Below are positions 17,072-25,320 of a stretch of DNA of 47,982 nucleotides, piece after piece; position 1 is the first letter of the stretch; each line of letters starts with the position of its first letter. This stretch comes from Pseudomonadota bacterium (GTDB lineage Bacteria > Pseudomonadota > Alphaproteobacteria > Rhodobacterales > Rhodobacteraceae): the NCBI GenBank assembly GCA_963205075.1, contig CAUJIU010000098.1:1-47982 (forward strand), read 5' to 3'. Both the position numbers and the translations under genes were made by a program. The notes beneath the pieces were generated by a model, which made no database searches, had not been told where the DNA came from, and saw nothing but the letters and a program-made list of their open reading frames with translations.

Positions 17072-18718
17072 TCAGCGCCCCGAAAACGGCACCGCGCCGG
17101 CAAGCAGACGCACCAGCGTCAGGTCATCCAGATAGCCCGTCACCGGCAGTTCGCGGTCGCGCTGGTAGCGCCGGATGGCGCGGCGGGTGCTTTCGTCAAA
17201 CCGCCCGTCGACCTGCCCGGTATCGAGCCCGAGCTGCGCCAGCCGGATCTCGACCAGCCGCATGGTCAGCGGATTGAGGTTGAGCCGCGCCTCGGCGTCG
17301 GCGGCCTCGGCCATGGTCGCCTGTTCGCGCGATTGCTGGGTCAGGGCGGCGATGCGGCTCTCGGCGTCCGGACGGAAAACCCCGTCGGGAAACCGCCGCA
17401 GATAGGCCTGGTAGGACGCGACGGTATCGGCGCTGCGGGCATCGTCCCAGGCGGCGCGGTCGCGGCCCTGAGCCTGACGGCGCTTGTCGGCGTCGATGAG
17501 TTGCAGCGCATCCGCTGCCGCCTCGGAATAGAGGCCGTCGGGATAGCGCTCCAGATAGGCGCGATAGCCCGCCTCGCTGCCCAGGGCGCCGGTTTCCTCC
17601 CAATAGGTGCGGTCAAGCCGGGCGGCCTCGGCCCGCCGCCTTTCGGCCTCGGCTTCAAGCTGCATGGCGCGCAGCCGGGCCTGCGCGTCAAGGCGGCTGA
17701 TCTGCTCGGCGTTCAGATAGGTGGTCTGCGGATAGCCGTTTTCCTGCTGCCAGTTGAGGATGGCGCGACGGGTGCCGGGGCCGAAGATGCCATCGACCCC
17801 GCGGGTATTGTAGCTCAGGATGGTCAGGTCGTTCTGGATGTCGCGGCGCTGGTCGAGGGTCAGGCCCAGCGCCGCTTCGGCCAGCCGGTCGGCGCGGTTC
17901 GGCTCGGCGATGATCTCGGCAATGATCTGCTCGGCCTCGTCGGCGTGATAGCCATCGGGATAGCGCCGCAGATAGGCCCGGTAGGCATCAAGCGTGTCGG
18001 CAGCAAGCGCCAGCCGCCACGCCGGTTCATCGCCGCTGGGCGCCACGGGCTCGGCCGCGCCGGGCGAGATGATGAACTGCCGCGGCAGGAAGCCTTCGAC
18101 CGTGATCGCGCGGCTTGAGGCGAGGGCCCCGGCCAGATCGACCCCGGGCCGGCTCAGCTGGCTGCCCAGCAGGTCGTTGATGGCGCGGATGTCGCCGCGC
18201 AGGACGCTCACCCCTTGCGGCACATCGAGCGCCCCGATGCCCTGGCGCAGCCACGGATCGAGCGGCGCATTCTCGTCTGGTTCGGCGCCAAGCAGGAGGA
18301 TGGCGTTGCCGGGCAGGCGGGCCAGCACCGACAGGATGCTTTCCACCGATACCGCCGTCCGGTCCATGGCAAAGATGCCGGGGCGGCCGGCATCGGCGGT
18401 CAGAAACCAGCTGCGCGTGCCATCGGTCACGAAATGTCCCGTCAGGACCACCAGCATCCGCTCCGCGCTTGCCGACCGGTCCAGAAGCTGGACCAGCGCG
18501 TCGCGCGTCTCGTCGGCATCGCCGTTGCGCAGGGCGATCACGTCAAAGCCCAAGCCCTCCAGCGCCCGCCCCGAGCGCAGGCTGTCACCGGCCTGGCTGA
18601 CCCGCCCGAGCGACTGGTAGCGGTCATTGCCAAGCAGCAGCGCCGCGTCCTCGGCCAGGGCCGCGCCGGAAAGCACGATTGTCAGCGCAAGCGCGGAAAC
18701 TAGGCGGGTAGCGTCCAT
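17072..18718 (-). CDS. Caspase-fold protein with peptidoglycan-binding domains, catalytic Cys absent
   Basis: A 548-residue exported protein with a signal peptide over residues 1-22. Residues 23-210 follow the caspase-like (peptidase C14) pattern: ALLLGNDRYQ, then ALEGLGFDV and LVVLTGHFV with a His at the expected place. The second catalytic site reads LLLGAEPDENA, and the whole protein has no cysteine, so it cannot be an active Cys protease. Three TPR-like units (AYRAYLRRYPDG, GYRAYLERYPDG, SYQAYLRRFPDG) and two peptidoglycan-binding type 1 domains (VDGIFGPGTRRAI, VDGRFDESTRRAI) follow. An AGGAGG site lies 6 bases before the ATG. It is probably a cell-wall-associated scaffold. Confidence 0.82.
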   Translation of the reverse strand: MDATRLVSALALTIVLSGAALAEDAALLLGNDRYQSLGRVSQAGDSLRSGRALEGLGFDVIALRNGDADETRDALVQLLDRSASAERMLVVLTGHFVTDGTRSWFLTADAGRPGIFAMDRTAVSVESILSVLARLPGNAILLLGAEPDENAPLDPWLRQGIGALDVPQGVSVLRGDIRAINDLLGSQLSRPGVDLAGALASSRAITVEGFLPRQFIISPGAAEPVAPSGDEPAWRLALAADTLDAYRAYLRRYPDGYHADEAEQIIAEIIAEPNRADRLAEAALGLTLDQRRDIQNDLTILSYNTRGVDGIFGPGTRRAILNWQQENGYPQTTYLNAEQISRLDAQARLRAMQLEAEAERRRAEAARLDRTYWEETGALGSEAGYRAYLERYPDGLYSEAAADALQLIDADKRRQAQGRDRAAWDDARSADTVASYQAYLRRFPDGVFRPDAESRIAALTQQSREQATMAEAADAEARLNLNPLTMRLVEIRLAQLGLDTGQVDGRFDESTRRAIRRYQRDRELPVTGYLDDLTLVRLLAGAVPFSGR

Positions 18719-18819
18719 TTCTGGCCTCCTGCATCGGATCCGGGCGCGGTCATGCGCCGGACTTGCCCGATGCTAGAGGAGGGACGGCCGCTATCCAATA
18801 GCGGCAGTCAGCGCCACGC

Positions 18820-19068
18820 TCAGTTGCCGATATAGTAGGACAGCAGGCCGCAAAGTCCGCCATAGACCACAAGCACCAGCAGGCTGACAACCGGCCGGTT
18901 GGTCCAGCGGGCGTTCCACTCGCTCAGGGTCCAGATGGCGAAGATCGCGGTCGCGACGCCGACGATGATGTTGCGGATAATGACGCTGTCGGGCGAATAG
19001 ACCGTGGCGAGGATGACCGCCAGAAACCCCAGAACCGCGACAAACGGAATGCGCCAGTATCTCATCAT
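18820..19068 (-). CDS. Small hypothetical membrane protein
   Basis: An 82-residue protein with three hydrophobic stretches: FVAVLGFLAVILATV, IIRNIIVGVATAIFAIW and VVSLLVLVVYGGLCGLL. The two loops are short, with SEWNARWTNR probably cytoplasmic. I do not recognise the family. The ribosome site is weak. It lies alone between the DUF2269 and caspase-like genes, with 101-152 base gaps on either side. Reading frame and hydrophobicity make it a credible gene. Confidence 0.65.
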   Translation of the reverse strand: MMRYWRIPFVAVLGFLAVILATVYSPDSVIIRNIIVGVATAIFAIWTLSEWNARWTNRPVVSLLVLVVYGGLCGLLSYYIGN

Positions 19069-19220
19069 CTTGTCTTGCTCTTTCTTCGCTTACCGGCCCG
19101 ATCTGGCCGAACGGCCCCATAATGGTCGGTCTTGCCGGCGAGGTCTAGCATGTCCCGCCGGGCGGAGGGCCGAAAATGCGGCCGGGGCATCAGTCCGGGG
19201 CCGCGCTTGAACCACCCCGA

Positions 19221-19697
19221 TCAGTAGCCGATGGCCGGTCTGACTATCATCAGCGACAACAGCGCCAGAATGGCGGCAAAGGCCGGAACGCCGCAGGCAA
19301 ACCATATCCGATAGAGGCGCTGGTATCGCGCGGTCAGCGGGGCGCCGGCCCGTGCCGAGGCGATGGCCTCGTCGCGCATTCTGGCCTGGATGGCGACCAC
19401 CGGCAGCCAGAGCGCGCCGATGAACACGTAAAGCGCCAATGACAGCGCGATCCAGCCTTCGGTCAGGCTCCACCCCAGGCCGCGGGCCAGTATGTAGCCG
19501 GTAACCGGCTGGGCTATTGCCGCGGTCGCGGTGAACAGCATGTCGGCCACCACGACCACGGTGGCGGTATGGGCGATCCTGGCGGCGTCGCCGGTGCGGT
19601 GCGCCATCAGCATGAAGAAGGCGATGCCCGCGCCGGTTCCGATCAGGACGCAGGCCCCCAGAACATGCAGAACGCGCACAAGGTCGATCCAGTCCAC
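19221..19697 (-). CDS. DUF2269 family integral membrane protein
   Basis: A 158-residue membrane protein with four helices. It opens with DWIDLVRVLHVLGACVLIG, the pattern of DUF2269, whose conserved His lies in the first helix. It starts at GTG 19697, whose first base is the last base of the TAG of the upstream gene, so the two are translationally coupled. The pairing of this family with the NAD(P)-binding/DoxX-like gene suggests a joint membrane redox role, but no function is established. Confidence 0.82.
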   Translation of the reverse strand: MDWIDLVRVLHVLGACVLIGTGAGIAFFMLMAHRTGDAARIAHTATVVVVADMLFTATAAIAQPVTGYILARGLGWSLTEGWIALSLALYVFIGALWLPVVAIQARMRDEAIASARAGAPLTARYQRLYRIWFACGVPAFAAILALLSLMIVRPAIGY

Positions 19698-21025
19698 TAG
19701 CGGGTTTCCAATGCGGCACGGGTGGCAAGCGCCAACACCATTGCGGGAAAGATCTTTGTCAAGGGCCCCAGCGGGTCCAGCCAGAGCTGCGGCACCAGCA
19801 GGGTCGATGCGGCCAGATAGAGGGCGCTGACCGCGATTGCCGCCCAGCAGGCGAGGGGCGCATATCTGCGAAACGCCAATGCGCCGGCAATGCCGATATC
19901 CACCAGCGCCCAGAAGATGACGCTGGCAACGGCGAGCGCATGGGGCCAGCCCACGCCCTCCAGCGTTCCGGCCGCCTGACCGACCCGCGCCAGCCCGATC
20001 ACCCCCGAGGCCAGCCAGAACCCGATCAGCGTGACCACCATCAACGGCATCAGCAACGTCATGCGCGCAAACAGCCGGTCCTCGACCCGGGCGGGCATGT
20101 TGGCCAGGGTCTGCGCCAGGGCGGTCATCGGCGGCAGGCCGAACGGCGACAGGTCCGCGGGCCTGCCCCTGACCCCGTCGGTCAGCACCCGGAACGCGGT
20201 TGTCCGCAGCGGCGACCGCCAGCCCAGCAGGGAAATCGCGTCGGCAATCCGGCAGACCGCCGCCGCCCCAATGGCCGGGACAACGATGTGCCACCGCGCG
20301 GGGCCGAAACCCAGCCAGTGGCGCATTGCGGCCACGACCTCTTGCAACGGGTGCGGTTCCGCCTCGACCAGATCGGCCTCAAAGCCATCGGGACATCTGC
20401 CCTCCACGGCGGCGCTCACGACATGGGCCAGATCGGCAAGCGAAACGGTCTGGATCAGCGCCTGCGGCATGGCGATGGGCTGCACCAGAGGCACGGCCGC
20501 GAGCATGCGCAGCATCGCGCTGCCCCCATAGGCATGGGGCGCAATCACCAGGCCGGGGCGAAAGATCTGGTAGCGGGCCCCCGATGCCCGGATCGCCGCA
20601 TCGCCCCGCGCCTTGGAGGCGAGGAACGGTGTCGGGGCATCGAGACCGGCCCCGACCGCCGATATCTGGACCAGCCGCACATCCGATGCGGCGCAGGCCG
20701 CCGCCAGGGCAGCGACGGAATGGTTGTGGATGGCTTCAAGGTCATCGCTCGGCCCGTCCTGCAGCGCGCCCGAGCAATTGACGACCACGGCCTGCCCGGC
20801 AAGGATCGGTGCCCAGTCATCGGCGTGGCGCAGCGCGCTCATGTCGCGGACAATCCAGGAAACATCCGGCAGCACCCGTCTGGCTGTGCCGATGTCGCGG
20901 CCAAGGCCGGTGACCCGATGGCCATCGGCCACCAGCCGCCTCGCGACCCCGGAGCCGATCAGCCCGTAAGCGCCGATCACCAGGACGTTCCGGCCCAACT
21001 CCGACGCTGCTTCTGACCCGGACAT
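19697..21025 (-). CDS. NAD(P)-binding epimerase-like protein fused to a DoxX-like membrane domain
   Basis: A 442-residue two-part protein. Residues 12-290 form an atypical short-chain dehydrogenase/epimerase Rossmann domain: the nucleotide loop is VIGAYGLIGSGVARRL, followed by the VVNCSGAL and ISAVGAG blocks. No clear YxxxK dyad is seen (the place reads FLASKARGD), so catalysis of the classical kind is doubtful. Residues 310-440 hold four hydrophobic helices resembling DoxX. It is the first gene of a pair with the DUF2269 gene. Likely a membrane-bound oxidoreductase or sensor of NAD(P). Confidence 0.82.
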   Translation of the reverse strand: MSGSEAASELGRNVLVIGAYGLIGSGVARRLVADGHRVTGLGRDIGTARRVLPDVSWIVRDMSALRHADDWAPILAGQAVVVNCSGALQDGPSDDLEAIHNHSVAALAAACAASDVRLVQISAVGAGLDAPTPFLASKARGDAAIRASGARYQIFRPGLVIAPHAYGGSAMLRMLAAVPLVQPIAMPQALIQTVSLADLAHVVSAAVEGRCPDGFEADLVEAEPHPLQEVVAAMRHWLGFGPARWHIVVPAIGAAAVCRIADAISLLGWRSPLRTTAFRVLTDGVRGRPADLSPFGLPPMTALAQTLANMPARVEDRLFARMTLLMPLMVVTLIGFWLASGVIGLARVGQAAGTLEGVGWPHALAVASVIFWALVDIGIAGALAFRRYAPLACWAAIAVSALYLAASTLLVPQLWLDPLGPLTKIFPAMVLALATRAALETR

Positions 21026-21119
21026 GCGATGCTTTCGACAGGTGCCTTGCCGGCGACTTTCCTCAGGTATCCCGGCAGCCTTGACGCATCAAGCCGCCTG
21101 ACGCCGGTCATGCCGGGCG

Positions 21120-23900
21120 CTACTCGGCGGCGACCGCTCCGTCGATCTTTTCCACCCGGACGGCCGCGAACTTGAACTCCGGGATCTTGCCATAGGGATC
21201 GAGCGCCGGGTTGGTCAGGATGTTGGCCGCCGCCTCGACAAAGGCAAAGGGCATGAACACCATGTCTTCGGCAACCGCCCGGTCGGCACGCGCCATGACC
21301 GTCACCGAGCCGCGCCGCGTGCTCAGGCGCAGCATCTCGCCCGGCGCGATGCCGAGCCGCTTGAGCGTGCGGGGGTTGAGCGAGCAATTGGCCTCGGGCT
21401 CGACCGCGTCAAGCACCTTGGAGCGGCGGGTCATCGAGCCGGTGTGCCAGTGTTCAAGCTGCCGCCCGGTGGTCAGGATCATCGGATACTCGGCATCTGG
21501 CGTCTCGTCGGGCGAAACCACCGTGGCCGGGGCAAAGCGCGCCCGGCCACTGGCGCGCGGAAAGCCGTCGGTGAACACGATCGCCTGCCCCGGATCCTCG
21601 GGCGACAGCGAGGGATAGGTCACGCAGCTTTCGCGCTCCAGCCGTTCCCAGGTGATGTTGGACAGCGACTTCATCGACCGCGTCATCTCGGCAAAGACCT
21701 CGGAGGGGTGCGTGTAGGTCCAGTCGAGCCCCAGCCGCCTGGCCAGATCGACGGTGATTGCCCAGTCCTCGCGCGCCTCGCCGGGCGGCGGCAGCGCCGG
21801 ACGGCCCATCTGCACCTGCCGGTTGGTATTGGTCACGGTGCCGGACTTCTCGGCGAATGCCGAAGCCGGCAGGATCACATCGGCGTAGTTGGCGGTTTCG
21901 GTGATGAAGATGTCCTGCACCACCAGATGCGAAAGCTTGGCCAGCGCATCGCGGGCGTGATCGACATCGGGGTCCGACATGGCCGGATTCTCGCCCAGGA
22001 TGTACATGCCCCGGATCTGGCCGTCATGGACCGCATCCATGATCTCGGTCACGGTCAGGCCCTTCTGGGCCGCGATCTCGGTGCCACCCCAGATCTCGGA
22101 AAAGGCCGAACGCACCCCGTCATCGGTGACGGACTGGTAATCGGGCAGGAACATCGGGATAAGCCCGGCATCGGAGGCGCCCTGCACGTTGTTCTGGCCG
22201 CGCAGCGGATGCAGCCCGGCGCCCTTCTTGCCGACATTGCCGGTCATCAGCGCCAGCGCGATCAGGCTGCGGGCATTGTCGGTGCCGTGGACATGCTGGC
22301 TGACCCCCATCCCCCAGAAGATCATCCCCGCCTTGCCGCCGGCGAAAGTGCGCGCCACATCGCGGATCATGTCCGGGGCGATGCCGCAAACCTCTGACAC
22401 CTTCTCCGGGCTGTAGGCCTTCAGATGCGCCTTCTCGGCCTCCCAGTTCTCGGTGAACTTCTCGATATAGGCGCGGTCATAGAGCCCTTCCTCGACAATC
22501 ACATGCATGATCGCGTTCAGCAGCGACACATCGGCACCGGGCCGGAATTGCAGCATGTGCGAGGCAAAGCGCCGCAGCCCGACCCCGCGCGGGTCCATCA
22601 CGATCAGCTTGCCGCCGCGCTTGGCGAACTGCTTGAAATAGGTGGCCGCGACCGGGTGGTTCTCGACCGCATTCGAGCCGATGATGATGGCCACATCGGC
22701 GTTCTCGATCTCGTTGAAGGTGGCGGTCACCGCACCGGAGCCGACATTCTCCATCAGCGCGGCAACGGAGGAGGCATGGCAGAGCCGGGTGCAGTGATCG
22801 ACGTTGTTGTGGCCAAAGCCCTGCCGGATCAGCTTCTGGAACAGGTAGGCTTCCTCGTTGGTGCATTTGGCCGAGCCAAAGCCCGCGACCGAGGCGCCGC
22901 CATGCTCGGCGCGCAGCCGCGCCAGCCCGCCTGCCGCGGCATCCAGCGCCTCGTCCCAGCTTGCCTCGCGGAAATGGGTCCACGGGTTGCCCGGATCGAC
23001 GCTGAGCCCCTTGGCGGGCGCGTCCGCGCGCCGGATCAGCGGCTTGGTCAGGCGGTGGGGGTGGTGGATGTAGTCAAATCCGAACCGCCCCTTGACGCAG
23101 AGCCGCCCCTCGTTGGCGGGGCCGTTGATGCCCTCGACAAACCGGATCCGCCCATCCTTGACCTTGAGGCTGACCTGGCAGCCCACGCCACAGAACGGGC
23201 AGACCGACTGCACCTCGCTGTCATAGTCGGCACTGTCGCCCACCTGCTCCGCATCGAGCAGGGTGGCCGGCATCAGCGCCCCGGTCGGGCAGGCCTGCAC
23301 GCATTCGCCGCAGGCCACGCAGGTTGACGCGCCCATCGGGTCGTCCATGTCAAAGACCGGATAGGCCGCATGACCGCGCCCGGCCATGCCGATCACGTCA
23401 TTGACCTGAACCTCGCGGCAGGCGCGCACGCACAGGCCGCACTGGATACAGGCATCCAGGTTGACCCGCATCGCCACATGGCTGTCATCCAGCAAGGGCA
23501 CATGTTCGGCATCCATGGTCGGAAAACGGCTTTCGGTGACGCCCACCTGCGCGGCCACATCCCAGAAATGCGACGAGCGGTCGTGCGACACGGGGTGTTC
23601 AGGCTGATCGGCCATCAGCAGCTCGACCACCATCTTGCGCGCCGTCACCTCGCGCGCGCCCTTGGTGGTGACGGCCATGCCCTGCGCGGGCGTGCGGATG
23701 CAGGAGGCGGCCAGCGTCCGCTCGCCCTCGATCGCCACCAGGCAGGCGCGGCAGTTGCCGTCCGACCGATAGCCCGGCGCGTCCTTGTGGCACAGATGCG
23801 GGATGGTGGTGCCCTGACCCTTGGCCACCTCCCAGATGGTCTGACCGGGCTGCGCCTCGACCTCGCGGCCATCGAGCGTGAAACGGATCGTGTCGGTCAT
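21120..23900 (-). CDS. fdhF: Formate dehydrogenase alpha subunit (molybdopterin, Cys type)
   Basis: A 926-residue molybdenum/tungsten oxidoreductase for formate to CO2. The N-terminal [2Fe-2S] domain has C37, C50, C53 and C67. Two [4Fe-4S] motifs follow: CIQCGLCVRAC (151-161) and CVACGECVQAC. The catalytic domain begins with CPFCGVGC and NEGRLCVKG. Active-site C374-H375 in RLCHASS is encoded by TGC, so it is a Cys rather than Sec enzyme. Between C67 and C151 there is no cysteine, so the extra His-Cys3 cluster of FdsA/NuoG-like proteins is missing. No diaphorase (FdsB/FdsG) or assembly genes adjoin it. An AAGGGAG site 7 bases before ATG 23900 sets the start. Confidence 0.93.
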   Translation of the reverse strand: MTDTIRFTLDGREVEAQPGQTIWEVAKGQGTTIPHLCHKDAPGYRSDGNCRACLVAIEGERTLAASCIRTPAQGMAVTTKGAREVTARKMVVELLMADQPEHPVSHDRSSHFWDVAAQVGVTESRFPTMDAEHVPLLDDSHVAMRVNLDACIQCGLCVRACREVQVNDVIGMAGRGHAAYPVFDMDDPMGASTCVACGECVQACPTGALMPATLLDAEQVGDSADYDSEVQSVCPFCGVGCQVSLKVKDGRIRFVEGINGPANEGRLCVKGRFGFDYIHHPHRLTKPLIRRADAPAKGLSVDPGNPWTHFREASWDEALDAAAGGLARLRAEHGGASVAGFGSAKCTNEEAYLFQKLIRQGFGHNNVDHCTRLCHASSVAALMENVGSGAVTATFNEIENADVAIIIGSNAVENHPVAATYFKQFAKRGGKLIVMDPRGVGLRRFASHMLQFRPGADVSLLNAIMHVIVEEGLYDRAYIEKFTENWEAEKAHLKAYSPEKVSEVCGIAPDMIRDVARTFAGGKAGMIFWGMGVSQHVHGTDNARSLIALALMTGNVGKKGAGLHPLRGQNNVQGASDAGLIPMFLPDYQSVTDDGVRSAFSEIWGGTEIAAQKGLTVTEIMDAVHDGQIRGMYILGENPAMSDPDVDHARDALAKLSHLVVQDIFITETANYADVILPASAFAEKSGTVTNTNRQVQMGRPALPPPGEAREDWAITVDLARRLGLDWTYTHPSEVFAEMTRSMKSLSNITWERLERESCVTYPSLSPEDPGQAIVFTDGFPRASGRARFAPATVVSPDETPDAEYPMILTTGRQLEHWHTGSMTRRSKVLDAVEPEANCSLNPRTLKRLGIAPGEMLRLSTRRGSVTVMARADRAVAEDMVFMPFAFVEAAANILTNPALDPYGKIPEFKFAAVRVEKIDGAVAAE

Positions 23901-23907
23901 GTCCGGA

Positions 23908-23914
23908 CTCCCTT
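23908..23914 (-). promoter_or_regulatory. Ribosome binding site deciding the fdhF start
   Basis: AAGGGAG on the minus strand, 7 bases before ATG 23900. It rules out the 268-codon longer in-frame reading, which would run through the divergent phosphatase gene. Confidence 0.8.
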
Positions 23915-23925
23915 GCCTTCGCCCG

Positions 23926-23956
23926 ACTATAGACCACGCCGCGCCGCAAACCGCAA
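23926..23956 (-). promoter_or_regulatory. Possible fdhF promoter
   Basis: On the minus strand, TTGCGG (23951-23956), a 19-base spacer, then TATAGT (23926-23931). The spacer is long, so this is tentative. It lies in the 150-base divergent region between fdhF and the phosphatase-like gene. Confidence 0.35.
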
Positions 23957-24050
23957 AGCCCGTGAACGACCAGAGCACCCCGTTTTCCGCCATGGCCCGG
24001 CGTTGCCAAGCCCGCGCCAACCGCCTAAGCCAAGGGCAAAGGAGCACGCC

Positions 24051-24695
24051 ATGGGTGAGATACTGCTGGTCCGGCACGGCCAGGCCAATTCCGCCGCCAC
24101 CGACGAAGACGGCTATGACCGCCTGACCGATCTGGGCCGCCAGCAGGCGGCATGGCTCGGCGACTGGCTGCGCATGCAGGGCGAGGAGTTCGACGTGGTG
24201 CTCAGCGGCGATCTGCGCCGCCACCAGCAAACCGCCGCCGCGATGGGACACATCACCCCGGTCATCGACCCGCGCCTGAACGAGATGGACTATTTCAACC
24301 TCGGCCGCGCGCTGGAGCAGCGCCACGGCGTCCCGATGCCGGATCCCGACGGTTTCGCCACCCATGTTCCGCAGGTGATGGAGGCCTGGCATCGGGCCGA
24401 GATCCAGGGCCGCGAAAGCTTTGCCGCCTTCGAGGCACGGGTGACCGAGGTGCTGCAGGTTGCGGCCCAGCCGGGGCGCAGGGTGCTGTGCGTGACATCG
24501 GGCGGCGTGATCGGCATGGTGATCCGGCACCTGCTGGATCTCGATCCGCGCCACATGTCCCATATCCTGCTGCCCATCCTCAACACCTCCATGCACCGGT
24601 TCCGCGTCACGCCCTCGGGGACGATCCTGTCGGGCTTCAACGCCATCCCGCATCTCGATCTCTCGGACCGCCACCACGCCAGAACCCATTACTGA
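24051..24695 (+). CDS. Histidine phosphatase superfamily protein
   Basis: A 214-residue protein of the phosphoglycerate mutase-like fold. The RHG motif is LLVRHGQAN with R8 and H9, and a Glu follows in LNEMDYF. The late block normally containing a second catalytic His reads CVTSGGVIG, with Ser150 in that place, so activity may be altered or use another residue. An AAAGGAG site lies 6 bases before the ATG. The stop is 7 bases before the glutathione transferase gene, making a probable three-gene operon with it and the saccharopine dehydrogenase-like gene. Confidence 0.88.
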   Translation: MGEILLVRHGQANSAATDEDGYDRLTDLGRQQAAWLGDWLRMQGEEFDVVLSGDLRRHQQTAAAMGHITPVIDPRLNEMDYFNLGRALEQRHGVPMPDPDGFATHVPQVMEAWHRAEIQGRESFAAFEARVTEVLQVAAQPGRRVLCVTSGGVIGMVIRHLLDLDPRHMSHILLPILNTSMHRFRVTPSGTILSGFNAIPHLDLSDRHHARTHY

Positions 24696-24702
24696 GGCCC
24701 CC

Positions 24703-25320
24703 ATGCTGACGCTCTACTGCGCCCCCAACACCATCTCGGTGGCTGTCGCCATCGCCCTGCACGAGGCCGGGCTGGAGTTCGAGCCGCGCAGGGTCGATTT
24801 CGCCAGCGCCGAACAGACCAAGGCGCCCTATCAGGCGATCAACCCCAAGGGCCGGGTCCCGGCCCTGGCCACCGACCGGGGCATCCTGACCGAAACCGGC
24901 GCCATCCTCGACTACATCGCCACCCTGGCGCCGCAGGCCGGACTGCTGCCGCCGGACCCCTTCGCGGCCGCCCGGATGCGCGAGGCCATGTATTACATCG
25001 CCAGCACCCTGCACGTGAACCACGCGCACAAGATGCGGGGGGCCCGATGGGCCGACCAGCAATCCTCCTTCGACGACATGCGCGCCAAGGTGCCGCAGAC
25101 CATGGCGGCAGGCTGCGCCCATCTCGAGGCGGCCTATGCCTTCGATCCCTACCTCTTGGGCGCACGCCTGACCCTTGCCGAATGCTACCTTTACGTCCCT
25201 GTCACGTGGCTGGCCAATGACGGCGTCGATGTCGTGGCCTTTCCCGGCCTGGCGCGGTTCGCCGCGGCGATGGCGGCCCGCCCGTCGGTGCTGGCCGCCC
25301 GCGCCGGGGGCCTGCTGTGA
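24703..25320 (+). CDS. Glutathione S-transferase family protein
   Basis: A 205-residue cytosolic GST. The thioredoxin-like N-domain contains LYCAPNTISVAVAIALHEAG and the glutathione-binding NPKGRVPAL with the cis-Pro at about residue 50, then LTETGAILDYIA. The helical C-domain follows from about residue 85. The Ser in NTIS or the Cys at residue 6 may activate glutathione, as in beta or nu-like classes; I cannot tell which. It follows the phosphatase gene by 7 bases and overlaps the next gene (GTGA). Confidence 0.9.
   Translation: MLTLYCAPNTISVAVAIALHEAGLEFEPRRVDFASAEQTKAPYQAINPKGRVPALATDRGILTETGAILDYIATLAPQAGLLPPDPFAAARMREAMYYIASTLHVNHAHKMRGARWADQQSSFDDMRAKVPQTMAAGCAHLEAAYAFDPYLLGARLTLAECYLYVPVTWLANDGVDVVAFPGLARFAAAMAARPSVLAARAGGLL

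Noticed and set aside
22779..22781. Selenocysteine in formate dehydrogenase
   Set aside because: The active-site codon is TGC, a Cys codon, so no recoding is involved.
23901..24704. An N-terminal extension of formate dehydrogenase
   Set aside because: It would cover the divergent phosphatase gene; the 926-residue form starts with the [2Fe-2S] domain and has a good ribosome site.
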